Of a DNA stretch of 64,000 nucleotides, positions 21,201 to 31,982 are shown piece after piece; within the stretch, counting starts at the first letter, position 1; the number at the start of each line of letters is the position of its first letter. Made by a program: the position numbers and the translations under genes. The notes under the pieces are model-generated. The model was not told the origin of the DNA. It ran no database searches and worked only from the letters and a program-made list of their open reading frames with translations. This stretch comes from Crambe crambe (Eukaryota; Porifera; Demospongiae; Poecilosclerida; Crambeidae): positions 1,302,001 through 1,366,000 of the forward strand of contig OZ004586.1 of assembly GCA_963924555.1 (NCBI GenBank). Reading direction: 5' to 3'.

Positions 21201-23437
21201 CCTAATACTGCACTGCATACACACACGTACCTCAGCCATGATGAATCCTTTCTCAAAGTCCGTGTGTATCTTGCCAGCAGCTTGTGGGGCCTTCGTACCT
21301 TTCTATAAGGGGATGGGGGAGTGAGAAAAATAATTGAACACTTTATTTCACCAAAATTCCCTCCCCTGAGCCTTTGTTACCATGGTAATGGCTCTGGCAA
21401 TGTCCTTGGTTACCCATAATAATGTTACCATAATGGTCCACGCTCTGACTTCATCATGACCACAAGTGAAGAAGTACTGGAGATTGAGAGCCTTGTAACC
21501 ATTGGTGATGATCTTAGGGAGAGCACTAAGAAAGAGTGAAGCAGTGAGTGAGTGAGGGAGGGGAGAAGGAGAGGGAGGAGGGGGAGGAGAGGGATAGGGA
21601 GGGAGGGAGCTTCACACTATTCTTACCTTTGTGCTTTAGAGTCTTCACAAAATCTCTTGGCCTCATCTTCAGGCATGTCAAACAGCTGGACAAGAAAATG
21701 GCCCAAGAATGAATGCTACATTTATACTTAATTAAAGAACAGAAGTAGTACCGTTAGCTCAAATGTTCCACTAAAGGGTATGATGGTAGCATTAGCATCT
21801 CTCCGATCCACCCACTCCTTTATCTTGGCCAACCTGCAGGTTTCCAAACATATAATCATACCCACCCAGGAAGATTCATCCCTGCTGAAAGAGTGTCTTT
21901 CTCTCTCACCACTTGTTCTTTTTGCGAATGTAATCTCTTTGCGAAAGGTTGACCAAGTAGATGACTGGCTTGGCCGACAAGAAGAGATGTTTATTTAGAT
22001 ACTCGATCTGTATGAGCAGAATAACAATAATAATACAATAAAGTAAACAACAACAATAATAATACAACAAAGTAAACAACAACAAAAACAATACAACAAA
22101 GTAAACAATAACAAAAACAATAAACAAGAGAACCCTGATACCACAAACCATAAGTTGTTAAGTCTTACATCTGTGTTGCTCCATGATGCAAATCGAATGT
22201 CTTTCTCCCCCTCAATCACAGCAAGTGCTTTCTGAAGGAGTTCCTAAGTGGCAGACTTGACATTATAATACTGAGCAAGGGAATACTCTGACATGTATGT
22301 TCAGTGAGCTAGAGCTCTCAGAGGCAAGGGAATACTCAGGACAAGTATGTCAAGTGGGCTAGGGCTCTCAGCGGCAAAGAGCTTTTATATTTGTTGCTAA
22401 GCACTCTCTCAAAACGAGACAAGAAAGGGAGTTTAATACATACCAGTTCTGGTCTCAGCTTCTTTCCTTCACCTCTCAGAACGGTCTTCTCTAATGAAGC
22501 CTAATATAAACAGATAGAAGTATTTTTTAAATGCTAAAATATCCTACTTAGAAATATTTTTTGTTTTTTGTCCTAAAATATCTTGGAGGGTGGGGAGAAG
22601 TTGAGCTATTTGGGAGGGAAGCTTCCCCTGCACCCCCCTCGCTTAGATAAAACCCTGATCAAAAAAAAAAAAGAGCCTTCTTTACTCCCTTACAATTTGT
22701 TTACTGATGTACTGCTTGTCCTTTAGACGCAATTCCTCACTGATGATGTCAAGGTCCCGGACTGGGTTCACATCTCCCTCCACATGAGTCACATCATCAT
22801 CCTCAAATGCCCCTGAGGAAAAAAGTATGGGGAAAATCAAATTTCCAAATTTGGTCATTGCAATTACTTACGTACTACATGGAATATTGCATCACAAGCA
22901 TCTATATTGGCAAGAAACGCATTTCCAAGACCCTACAGAAATGGTCATCATTGTAGTATGCATGGCAGTTGGTAAAGGAATAAACCACTTGCCTGTCCTT
23001 CATGAGCCCCCTTGACAAGACCAGCGATGTCCACCACATGGAGGTAAGCAGGGATGGTACTTGGTGGTTTCCAGTGTTCACAAAGCCAGTCATACCTGGA
23101 ATCGGGAACTGGGACACGACGTAAAGGGAATGGAAAGAATATAAAAATGAACATATGCATAGAAGTTGACTTTTAAAATACTTATTTTCATTAGGATCAA
23201 TTGTGCAGAATGGAAAATTCTCCGCTGGTGCTGATGCCTTTGTAAGAACGTTGAAAAAAGTGGATTTTCTAGAAAATTTTTCAAAATATCTCTCTAATAA
23301 TCCGAATAACTACAAAGATAAAGTACACACCCGACATTTGGTAAGCCAACGATGCCACACTTCAGCGATGTACCAAACCTTCCCAAAAGAGGTCCAGGGT
23401 CCTCAGACTCCGATGCCCCTCTCTTTTTAGGAGGCAT
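18251..23437 (-). CDS. OLA1: Obg-like ATPase 1, complete, 14 exons
   Basis: A YchF-family P-loop ATPase of the cytoplasm that binds ribosomes and prefers ATP. Exons (5' to 3'): 23437-23331, 23268-23186, 23120-22993, 22932-22872, 22812-22694, 22500-22444, 22243-22169, 22007-21910, 21833-21752, 21685-21627, 21525-21429, 21302-21231, 18603-18553, 18361-18251. They sum to 1,200 bases: 399 residues plus stop, against 396 in human OLA1. Seen motifs: MPPKKRG start, P-loop GLPNVGKST, G3 [33 protein letters not shown] in place of the usual NKxD, and the C-terminal TGS domain ([20 protein letters not shown]). Intron 2 (23185-23121) runs AT to AC and intron 3 (22992-22933) GC to AG; the others are GT-AG. 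Intron 12 (21230-18604) is 2.6 kb and contains NHL copy 6 on the same strand. Confidence 0.96.
18943..20220 (-). CDS. Filamin-NHL protein with partial RING (copy 6), nested in OLA1
   Basis: An open frame of 425 residues from the ATG at 20220 ([20 protein letters not shown]), lying wholly inside OLA1 intron 12 on the same strand. The RING is cut short: CGIC and CFHVCRDC are present, with one residue fewer between H and C than in copy 4, and the last CxxC pair is missing; the frame jumps from LVRLMKSDV straight to [15 protein letters not shown]. Filamin and six NHL blades are intact, ending NNRIQVF. It is probably a propeller adaptor without ligase activity. To be expressed it needs its own promoter inside the intron, or must be removed from OLA1 pre-mRNA as part of the intron. 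The upstream flank (20221-20530) matches those of copies 3 and 5. Confidence 0.8.
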   Translation of the reverse strand: MAENTIKKLEEQLNCGICSEAYTDPKLLQCFHVCRDCLVRLMKSDVTHPTPPDPSKYLATGVGLEVAVVGESSTVFLQAIDSDGDPCMSSLQYELVSEVTGVVQRGNIKHRGRDRYEISYQPTIKGKHQLSIKVEDMHIRGSPFAVVAIKNLGTPIRSITGLDEPWGVAVNWKEEVVVTEQGNNHVSVFSPNGEKFLIFGTRGSGQGQFKRPNGVAVDGEDNILVVDCCNHRIQKFTANGQFLSAVGTQGEGPLQFSYPRDIAFNAANNKVYVIDNGNKRVQVLNSDLSFYHVFGEEGSGEGQFSYPWGIACDSVGNVYVVDTGNDRIQVFTAEGQFCRMFGKQGYGRGELEDPQCIAIDINGVVYVSEYSNDRVSVFTSKGQFITSFGQHGDGPGQLGSPTGVCVDSGGVVYVCDYTNNRIQVF

Positions 23438-23877
23438 ACTTCTCTTCTGTCTCACGTGCAACAAAAGAGACCCTCGAACTCGAGTATGGTCTTTCGAACC
23501 AACTTCTAGTCTGCTATTATAAAACTTACTGCAGGATACTAATATTCTATAGCGGTAGGTCATTCATGGAGAACTTTCTCCGATTCAATCCAACACGTGG
23601 GGCACCACGTGACAGTCATGGATTCTATTGGTCACGCCCACTTCATGTTGCTATGACTACAACATGAATGACATTAACCGCGCACTTCGCAGCTAAACAA
23701 AGTCGAAGCATCGAAGATAGGAGTCATTGGATGGTAGAATTCTTCTAAGCAAGGTATTTCAAATGTAGATGTGTGCAGCAACATGATGCAAGCTAGCTAG
23801 CAATGAATCCACAAACATGAGATAATTTTGTATACAGATTTTCATCCTTTATATTGAGCCTTGCAGACTGTCACTCA
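23438..23877. promoter_or_regulatory. Bidirectional promoter region, OLA1/dynein
   Basis: 440 bp between the OLA1 start (minus) and the first dynein coding exon (plus). It is the most GC- and CpG-bearing part of the neighbourhood, with CACGTGG and CACGTGA E-boxes at about 23595-23611. No TATA is obvious. A divergent housekeeping/ciliary pair is inferred from the arrangement. Confidence 0.5.
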
Positions 23878-26800
23878 ATGGAGATTCAGGTATAAAGCTT
23901 ACAAACGAGCCAGCTAGTCAATCATGTGACTTGTGATTCATCCCTTTAGCCTCTAAGCTCAAGGAAAGGAGTGAGAAAGAATAACCCTGTGGCCTTCTTG
24001 CCCACCTTACCATTTGTAAGCTGCTGTCATTCAATGTAGCTAGTAGTAAATTAAATACATGTGCTGGTTAAAGGCTAAAGTTCTTGTTTAGTCTTTCTTT
24101 CTTTCTTTCTGTGCTACTTTTCTTGTAGCATCGTACGAAGCCATCATGGGAGCAGACAAGGCCCAACTTCAGGCTCCATCCTCAATCTGCAAGCTTTAAT
24201 ACCCGGGAACCTCCTCTCTCCAGTGGGGTTCTCCCAGGAGCTATTGATGGTGGAAATTCTAGTATCAGTCATGATGGTACTATCGAGATGAATGTGTCCT
24301 CATTGCCTCGGGGACCTATGCGTGCTACCACTGTCAGCACTATTGGTAAGCCTGGTCTCTACTTTAACTCAGAGCTTCTGATAACAGCACAAAAATTGTC
24401 AAATGTCCTATCATAATTTACTTGTCAGGACAAAGTGAGTAGTCTAAATATTGCTAGAATGCATACTTCTACTCAATACTGCAAAATGTCATGCCAAATG
24501 TTGGACATCGCGTCTGATTTCCATATGTAATTCCAATAATATCAGGTTATTTATGGGCAGATTGACTAGCAGATTCTATACTCTATAGTGTTGGATGGAA
24601 GTTTTAGTAGCAAATTCTATCGTTGGGATGGAAGTTATACTAGCAGATTCTGTAGCACAGATTCTATAGTGCCACATTCTATAGTCCAGATAAAAAATCT
24701 GAACTTTTTTTCTCATTAGGACGTGGGAAGAGATATAGGAGTCGAACCTGGGGACCCACCCCTCTGCCACAGAGTAAGAGAATCCAACGTCCAGCTTCCC
24801 GAGTGCTCTCTGACTCCCGAAGGGATCCATCTAGTCATGGTGGTCACTCAAAAGCCTTCACTACCATTGCAAGCACCCAAACTGGCCACACACAGCCACG
24901 CAAGGACAGAGAAGACTTCAGGAAAGCCCTAGTCAACCTTGTTATGTGAGTTCTTTTAATGTACATGGTATACATGTATCATTATAGATAGCATGAAAAA
25001 TGGGTAAAACAAGAACCTAATTCTCTCCCTCCACCCCATTCTTCTAAAATCATAAATGTTAATTAGAACAGCAATAATATGCAGTTTTTTTTCTTTAATA
25101 ATGTCAAGAATCTCTTATAATAGGCTATTATAAAAATTGAGGGAGGGGCTCCCCTGAGTCCCACTATACACCAACTTAGAATCATGTGCTCTTGATACAC
25201 ACAGCTTACTTTTTACTTCTCCATGGATTTGATGCTGTGCACTTTAATTAATACTGATTGCAGGCAGCCTGAGCAGCAAGATGAGGATGCAGATAGGACT
25301 GAAGAGGATGGATCTCCTTCCCCCAATGAAAAGAATATTCTTGTAAGAAATAATTACTGACCTAAGAAGTACAGCAATGATATAATGTTAAAGGAAATAT
25401 CTTAATTATATATATATATTTAATTATTTATTCATACTGCAGCGGTATCTATACTACATTAATAATGGCATAGACACAGACCATGTTGCTCCTTTGGAAG
25501 ATTCTTGGTTGAAGCATGTTCTCTGCCTCATTCCAAATCACCTCAAACACACATTGCTTGCTAGTGTGGAAGCACTTTCTGATGAAATGAGGGAAGATTA
25601 TGTGCTCAGTGTGAAGAAAGCTATAGGTGAGGAAGTATTAATTAGCAGGGTCTCCCTCAAATTAATTAACAGGGTTTCCCCTCAAGCAAACAAGCAGGGT
25701 TCCCCTCAATCAAATAAGTATTAATTAGCAGGGTTTCCCCTCAATCAAATAAGTATTAATTGGCAGGGTTCCCCTCAATCAAAGAAGTATTGATTAGCAG
25801 GGTTTCCCCTCAATCAAATATCAGCAGGGTTTCCCCTCAAGTATTAAATTTCAGCAGGGTTTTCCCACAAACAAATAAGTATTAATTAGCAGGGTTTCCC
25901 CCAATCAAGTTATAAGTATTAATCAGCAAGGTTTTCTTGTATTTGATATTTTGGTTATCTCATTAATTTCTAGTTGATTTTGTGCTGAAGGACCCTAGTC
26001 AAAGAGATCAGGCAAAAAAAGTCGCATTAACATCAGACAGAAAGGAGCTGGAGGTCGTTCCCAAACCATGGGCAAAAAGTTTCAAAGTCCATCGTTTTAC
26101 TATATTCAACTCTCTCCACGTGACCAACCCGACATTAAGACAAGTCTTGAGTTCGTGGCATAAGAATTATAGTAAAATTCGCCTCATCAATGCTGAGGCA
26201 TTGCTCACATGTGGTGAGGTCATTGAACTGACTTCTTTCCAGAATGCTATCATGAAGGACATTGACTCTGTCAAGAGTCTCTTTCTGAAAAAGTAGGTAA
26301 AATAGAAGGTACATAAACCCATCTGGACTATGAGAGGGACCCTAGTAATTATGCTAATCATGGTTGTTGTTTTTTGGTTTATTTTGTTGTTTTTCCTGCC
26401 ACTTCTAGGTGGTTTCCTGAGGTACAAAACACTTTTTACCAAGGCAATAAGCGTGGCTTCATTCCTCTTGGAAAGTTGGAGAGGTTCTTCAATTCTGTGG
26501 CGGTCTTGATGACCAACTTGCTCAGAGAAGTGGCCATAGATTCCATAGAAGACTATCTGAAAATCTTTTGCCCTCCAAATGTGCGTGTGTAGATAAAAAC
26601 CTACATAAGTCAAACCATATCATGATTGTGGTCCAGTATTTCATAACGCTCTCAGAGTTGTTAGTACTAATTTTAGTGCATACTTAATCACTGTTTGTTT
26701 GTTTGTTTATTTGTTTGTTTGTTTGTTGTTTTATTCATTTAATTATTTATTAATAGAATGCCAGAGTTTCTGGGATATTCCCTGGGTTAGTACTGAATGT

Positions 26801-27008
26801 GGTGCTTGACGGAAAATCAGTGGAATTTGAACCCAACATCACAGCCTTCGAGATTGTGATTCTTAATGCTTTCGATAAAATGGTGGATGCTGTGAGTTGC
26901 ATTCCACGTGTGGAGACCAAATTGTACCCTGACGAGAGTGAGCAAGTGAGCAAGCCCAACCTCAGTCCTGTCATTGCTGACAGTATCATCCAGGAGGCTA
27001 AAGATGAG
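23878..27008 (+). CDS. DNAH7-like: Inner-arm dynein heavy chain, exons 1-8 (N-terminal tail)
   Basis: Exons 23878-23889, 24129-24345, 24720-24945, 25264-25342, 25443-25626, 25974-26292, 26409-26580, 26757-27008. All junctions are GT-AG and phases agree; together 487 codons. The start MEIQ then [14 protein letters not shown] is chosen because this ATG is followed by a donor in the right phase; an earlier non-coding exon is possible. The first 180 residues are basic and low in conservation. From [20 protein letters not shown] onward the sequence follows DNAH7 (the DTDHVAP.EDSW and PRVETKLY blocks). This part forms the tail that docks the single-headed inner-arm motor on the doublet microtubule. 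Intron 5 contains a minisatellite, and intron 8 is the giant one described separately. Confidence 0.9.
25633..25935. repeat. Minisatellite in dynein intron 5
   Basis: About eight copies of a roughly 34-bp unit with core AGCAGGGTTTCCCCTCAATC, partly degenerate. It fills most of an otherwise short intron. Confidence 0.8.
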
Positions 27009-27419
27009 GTACATACTATGGGGTAGGACCCTGTCATTAGATTAATTGCTTTGAACTTTGACCCCTATAATTATTATGGTCAGAAAGTGTATTAAAAAAT
27101 TATGTAGAAAAAAAGCACTGATCTGAGATCTGAGTCTTGATACTACTATGTGAGAAGTTTAATAAGTCAAGGCACCTGCTCACGTTTGTAGAAGCAGTTG
27201 TGAATGCAACACACTCAGGTGTGGTGTGGTAAATGTTATATGAATGCAACACACTCGTGTGGTGTGGGAAAGTTCAACTGTATGGTTTATGTGGTAGCCA
27301 CATTGTACTATTCTGATCCATATAAGGTACCATGTTTGAATATCATGCGGTCTTATCAGATGCTGCTCTTGTGTAGTTGTGAAGTCTTGTATGTTGTTAT
27401 AGCTAGCTACCAGCTACCA

Positions 27420-30400
27420 ATGGCAGTGCAGAAGTTTCTTTGGTTAGCTTTATTGTTGCTTGCTCTTACTAGCATTTTCCAGTCTTTTTGTTCATCACAA
27501 TCTCTAATATTTGTTGATTCTGAGTGTGATGTGGCTAATGAATCTTGTTATGATCTGGATGATGCATTGGACGATCTTACTTCCAACACCACTCTTGAAC
27601 TGGAATCAGGAACACATGTCATACGTAGATCACATGTGCAAGGTCTACGTAACATGAGTGATGTTTCCATAGTGGGAGACGGCAGAGAAGAGACAGTTGT
27701 ATCATGTGCAGATGAATTTGCTCTCTCTTTCATCAATGTGACTAATCTCATGATTTCTAATTTGACCATCACTGGGTGTGGTCTAACCGGCAACTCCCTT
27801 CAAGATGCAGCCAGTCTTCTTTTAAACATTATCGATCTGAATTTCTATATTCCTCCCAGAATGGAAGTTGGAATATTCCTTGGATATTGTCAGAACTTTA
27901 GAATGACAAATGCTTTGATAAGAAACACTAGTGGAATAGGCTTACTGGGAGTTAATGTTTTCGGGAACTCTGAGCTAGAACATGTGAATTTCACTCACAA
28001 TATCCATCCAGGTTGTCAATTTTCAGTTTTCGAGCAAGGCAATAGCAGTGGTGGGGCTTACTTCTTATATGAAGATCTCCATAATGGTTTTAATGATCTG
28101 AATGATAATATTACCTTATCAATTTCGAATTGTAACTTTTCATACAATGCCGACTGTAGCGATGCTGGCCTTCGTAATCTTGTCTACCAATACCCAAGCA
28201 TTAATGTATCATACTACACTGGAGGAGGTGGAGGCTTATCACTGGTCACAACACAGCAAAACTATACAGTGAATGTCGAAGTAAAGTCCTCCGATTTCTA
28301 CAAAAACGATGCTTATTATGGAGGTGGCGCTTACATTGCTTTATTTGCTGGACTTGGTGTTAATAGTGTTCAATTCGTGAACTGTACTTTTTATAGCAAT
28401 GGTCTGTCCAGTGGGACAAGTGGAGTTGACAGGTCACAAAATAAAGGAGGAGCAGGGATTGTTCTATTTATGGATATGCTCCTTTTTACAAGAGGATCTA
28501 AAATTGGACGTCCACCTTCAGTTGGTTGTGTCGAATGCAAAAGCATTAAAATTGTTGCATCAAATTTCACCAGTAATGCGGCCATCACCGAAGGTGGAGC
28601 TGTGATGGTATACTCTTTGTCAAAGAGCATTCCAGTAAATTACGATGTCCTGGATCCTATATTCGAGTTATATGTATATTTTTCTAAATGTCATTTTGAA
28701 AACAACTTTGCTATGTATGGTTCAGCTTTATATATATTTCAAAGTGTTACGGTAGGCTTTGATGGTGTCTTGCTTATCTTATTCAATGATATCTTCATAA
28801 CTGGAAGTCGGACAAAGCACACTTCTGATAATACGCTCTCAAATCCAGATAAAGTTTCTGCAATAGATTTGAGGAATGTGATAACAAGAATTGGCCGAGG
28901 TAACTTGACAATCAAAGAAAATGAAGTATCTGGAATCCATTTGTCTTCTAGTTCGATTTTAATGGAGCCTCATGCAGTATTGACTATCAAAAAAAATAGA
29001 GCCAATCATGGGGCTGGCATTTACATGGATGGTTCAGTACCAATGATTCATTTACACAAGTCTAGTAAACTGCTGTTTAGTGAGAATCAGGCCAATTTAG
29101 AAGGTGGAGGCGTTTATTATCAGCAGTCTATCGAAGAAAATATTTTACGACCACTTGGTAAAAATATTAGTGACTGTTTTCTGTTCAGTAGTCATGAGTC
29201 GTCTCATTTTTTCGAATTGAATTTAACGATAGAGTTTTACAGAAATGTAGCTCCTAAGGGTAGCATGGTATTTGGTACATCCCTGGGGACATGCCCATGG
29301 GCACGCCAACTAAACGTGACTCATGATTACATGATTTATATGGAATTATACAACAACTCTGAGTATTACAACTCCACGTTTATCTTCAGTAAAAAACCAA
29401 ATGGAACGAAACAAATCAGCAGTGACCCATTCAAGATCAAAGTCGATGAACAGAATAAAAGTATTGAAGCCTATCCGGGGCAGTTACAACATATCAAAGT
29501 GCGTACCTTTGACCTTTTCATGAACAAAATTGGTACAGTTATAACAACGAATAGAATTGGTAGTGATGATTTCGATATAAAAATAGGCATCAGCGGATTT
29601 TGGTACTGTAATAATAGCGATATGCAGCTAGTATCATTGTACATTAATGGAAATACTAATGGAGGGAATCGAACTGTATCATTGTTGACTCTTGATAACA
29701 AAAGAAGCACAGATATAACTGTGAGAATACTTGATTGCCCGCTGGGATTTGTGTATAATAACCACACTCAATCGTGCAAGTGTAATAATATTATTATTGG
29801 TATAAATGATGTGGACTGTAGTGAGACTTCTATGGCTGTCATTATTAATGGACGGAAGTGGCTAGGCTGTGCATATGACAATTGTTCAGTCTTAGTCTTT
29901 GAAGAATTGGTCCTTCCAATTTGCTACTTCAGCTATTGTAATCCGGGAAGCAACAGTATCGTTATAATCAATCAAAGTAGCTTTGACGAACAGTGTGCTA
30001 ATGGCCTCAACAGGGCTGGTGTGATGTGCGGCCGCTGTGCTGAGGGTTACAGCAGTGTATTCGGCAGTGACATATGTAAGGTGTGTAATGATACAAAGTT
30101 AACCATTGCATTCATCTTCATCATCTTGATTATCGGTTCAGTTCACTTTCTCTGTATAGCTCTCCTTGGCCTTACTGTTGACAAAGGATGGACAAATATT
30201 GTTGTTTTACTGGCTAGCATTGTCTTCCCATATGCCTTTGTAGAAGCCACACCATTTAAAGTAATACTGTCTGCAGTAATACCTCTAAAGGCCTTCACTC
30301 TTGATTTCAATCATGTTGGTTTTGATGGTATGTGTTTTTACGATGGGATGACTCCCATAGTTAAATATGTGCTTTATTTCGTTAATCCTCTCTATCTCTT

Positions 30401-31301
30401 AATCCTAATGATAATCTTTACAATTTTCTGTCACTTTTCTACTCGTTTGAGCACGTTCTTTTCTCCATCAAAGACTCTCGTCTCTCTTGCCATCATACTC
30501 TACGTTATCATCTTCAAATCGAGTCTAGAAATTCTTGTGGGTTTACCAATGAAGACTATTGGAGGTAAAGATCTAAGTCCCAGATGGTTAATCGATCCCA
30601 ATGTGCAGTATTTTAATGGTTTGCACGGTGTATTCGTAATTGTAAGCATTCTGCTTTTCATTGGTTATATCATTCCCTTGCCTTTGGCCCTTTTATCTCC
30701 CACACTGGCATACAAATATGTACCACGTTCAAAGCCACTCTTAGATGTCATCTGGGCCCCGTTTAAACCAAAGTATCGTTTCTGGATATCAGTGAGACTT
30801 CTAGTTTCCATTTTCATTGCAGCATCAACGAAATTCATCATATCCAGCACATCCGTACTTTTGAATGCATCTGTGCTTTTCATCTTGGCTTATTTGCAAA
30901 TCTATTTACAACCCTTTGACAAGGAACTGATTAACATAGCAGATAGTTTTTTGATCTTTGCTACTGGATTTTTGCATGCCTCTCTCTATAATAGAGCTAT
31001 AGGTTTTCAAAATGCAGACCATCTCAAGCCAACAGAAACAGCCTGTATAGTGATTATTCTGTCTTCGATTTATTTTGTGCTATTCTTGACTCTCATTCTG
31101 TGCAGCAAGAACAAAACTAGAGAACTGTTTAAAAAGTTTCATGCCTTTCTCAAAGCAAAAAGAACACCCACAGAACTATCAGAAGCCATTCAAAATAGTA
31201 TAACACATACTTCAGTGAAGATCATTCACCCGAACAGAAATTATACGAAACTCCGAGAGAGTCTCTTGGAAGAGGAAGGAGATCGTAATGGTATACAGTG
31301 A
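27420..31301 (+). CDS. Nested polytopic surface protein 1 (beta-helix + multi-TM)
   Basis: 1,293 residues in one exon. The ATG at 27420 (MAVQKFLWLALLLLALTSIF) is chosen because the start is shared with copies 2-4; the frame is open 216 bases further up, with no counterpart in them. Order: signal peptide (1-27); ectodomain of short repeats ending GGGAYIA, GGAVMVY, GAGIYMDG, GGGVYYQQ, typical of right-handed beta-helix proteins, with many NxS/T glycosylation sites; cysteine-rich neck (about 770-880) including GVMCGRCAEGYSSVFGSD; about 8-10 hydrophobic helices (about 885-1215) with the blocks LLGLTVDKGWTN, WLIDPNVQYF and APFKPKYRFWISVRLL; basic tail ending LRESLLEEEGDRNGIQ. I do not recognise a named family. 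The order suggests a surface receptor, channel or transporter. A poly-C run follows the stop. Confidence 0.9.
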   Translation: MAVQKFLWLALLLLALTSIFQSFCSSQSLIFVDSECDVANESCYDLDDALDDLTSNTTLELESGTHVIRRSHVQGLRNMSDVSIVGDGREETVVSCADEFALSFINVTNLMISNLTITGCGLTGNSLQDAASLLLNIIDLNFYIPPRMEVGIFLGYCQNFRMTNALIRNTSGIGLLGVNVFGNSELEHVNFTHNIHPGCQFSVFEQGNSSGGAYFLYEDLHNGFNDLNDNITLSISNCNFSYNADCSDAGLRNLVYQYPSINVSYYTGGGGGLSLVTTQQNYTVNVEVKSSDFYKNDAYYGGGAYIALFAGLGVNSVQFVNCTFYSNGLSSGTSGVDRSQNKGGAGIVLFMDMLLFTRGSKIGRPPSVGCVECKSIKIVASNFTSNAAITEGGAVMVYSLSKSIPVNYDVLDPIFELYVYFSKCHFENNFAMYGSALYIFQSVTVGFDGVLLILFNDIFITGSRTKHTSDNTLSNPDKVSAIDLRNVITRIGRGNLTIKENEVSGIHLSSSSILMEPHAVLTIKKNRANHGAGIYMDGSVPMIHLHKSSKLLFSENQANLEGGGVYYQQSIEENILRPLGKNISDCFLFSSHESSHFFELNLTIEFYRNVAPKGSMVFGTSLGTCPWARQLNVTHDYMIYMELYNNSEYYNSTFIFSKKPNGTKQISSDPFKIKVDEQNKSIEAYPGQLQHIKVRTFDLFMNKIGTVITTNRIGSDDFDIKIGISGFWYCNNSDMQLVSLYINGNTNGGNRTVSLLTLDNKRSTDITVRILDCPLGFVYNNHTQSCKCNNIIIGINDVDCSETSMAVIINGRKWLGCAYDNCSVLVFEELVLPICYFSYCNPGSNSIVIINQSSFDEQCANGLNRAGVMCGRCAEGYSSVFGSDICKVCNDTKLTIAFIFIILIIGSVHFLCIALLGLTVDKGWTNIVVLLASIVFPYAFVEATPFKVILSAVIPLKAFTLDFNHVGFDGMCFYDGMTPIVKYVLYFVNPLYLLILMIIFTIFCHFSTRLSTFFSPSKTLVSLAIILYVIIFKSSLEILVGLPMKTIGGKDLSPRWLIDPNVQYFNGLHGVFVIVSILLFIGYIIPLPLALLSPTLAYKYVPRSKPLLDVIWAPFKPKYRFWISVRLLVSIFIAASTKFIISSTSVLLNASVLFILAYLQIYLQPFDKELINIADSFLIFATGFLHASLYNRAIGFQNADHLKPTETACIVIILSSIYFVLFLTLILCSKNKTRELFKKFHAFLKAKRTPTELSEAIQNSITHTSVKIIHPNRNYTKLRESLLEEEGDRNGIQ

Positions 31302-31982
31302 TTGTTGAATTGTTCTCTTTGTGTACATCACCCCCCCCCCCCCCCCCCCCCCCCCCGTGCTCTGTGTTGCTTTACAACATGATCCTTCTGACTCTGAATA
31401 GCTAGACTTTCTTTGCTGACATTAATAGTTTATACTTATCCATACTCATCACTACAATATCCTTTTATGATTAATCATCCATGGCTTCGATCACACATTA
31501 TAGCATGCCCAATAGCTACTTTCCAGTTCTGAGCACATAAAAGCTCTGCCAATGGCTGGCTATGACCACCAGATGTTACAACTGTAACCAAAGTGCACTA
31601 CTAACTTGTATCAGAGGTTTGAAAAATGCAGCCTGTAACTCTACATATAGCTAATATTTCGCAGTGCTTATGATAAGAAATTGTCCCCACAAAGTATTGT
31701 TTGTCCCTGGACATTGGATCAGGACCAGTACGGATCAGGACCAGTACTTTTGTCCTGATGACAAGAAAAATATCAGGTGTCAGGCTGTTATCATAAGCTC
31801 TGCTTTAGTGACTCATGTGACCACATTGGCTGTTTATAATTATACACACACACTGGGATGTAGAATACCCTTATGTGTAGCAAATTATGACTATATAGAG
31901 TATTAGTCTATGAGTAAGTTTCCAAATTAGTTCAGTATTATTTAAGTATAATTTTTCTAGCAGCTATTATGAAATTTAGAAA
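31302..31982. other. Spacer between nested copies 1 and 2
   Basis: No gene is seen. A run of about 26 C at 31330-31356 may be miscounted in assembly. The promoter module of copy 2 occupies the last 175 bp. Confidence 0.6.
31809..31960 (+). promoter_or_regulatory. Promoter module of nested copy 2
   Basis: TGACTCATGTGACCACAT at 31809-31826 joins an AP-1-type site (TGACTCA) to an M-box (TCATGTGA). GACTATATAG, a TATA-like element, lies about 65 bp further on. Then comes a block TTTCCAAATTAGTTCAGTAT. The same elements in the same order precede copies 3 and 4. A possible 47-bp leader intron (GTAAGT at 31914, TTTCTAG ending 31960) is also visible. Confidence 0.55.

Noticed and set aside
25633-25935. 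CRISPR-like array of regularly spaced repeats
   Set aside because: The spacers are variants of the repeat itself, it lies within a eukaryotic intron, and no cas-like genes are near. It is a minisatellite.
27204-27419. 72-residue N-terminal extension of nested copy 1
   Set aside because: The frame is open, but copies 2-4 all start at MAV[QL]KFLW with a good signal peptide, and the extension contains a short duplicated ATGCAACACACTC stretch and no shared sequence.
31330-31356. Poly-C run as a functional element
   Set aside because: Homopolymer of about 26 C just past a stop; a similar C-run sits in a dynein intron (about 51535-51557). Most likely neutral or length-miscalled.
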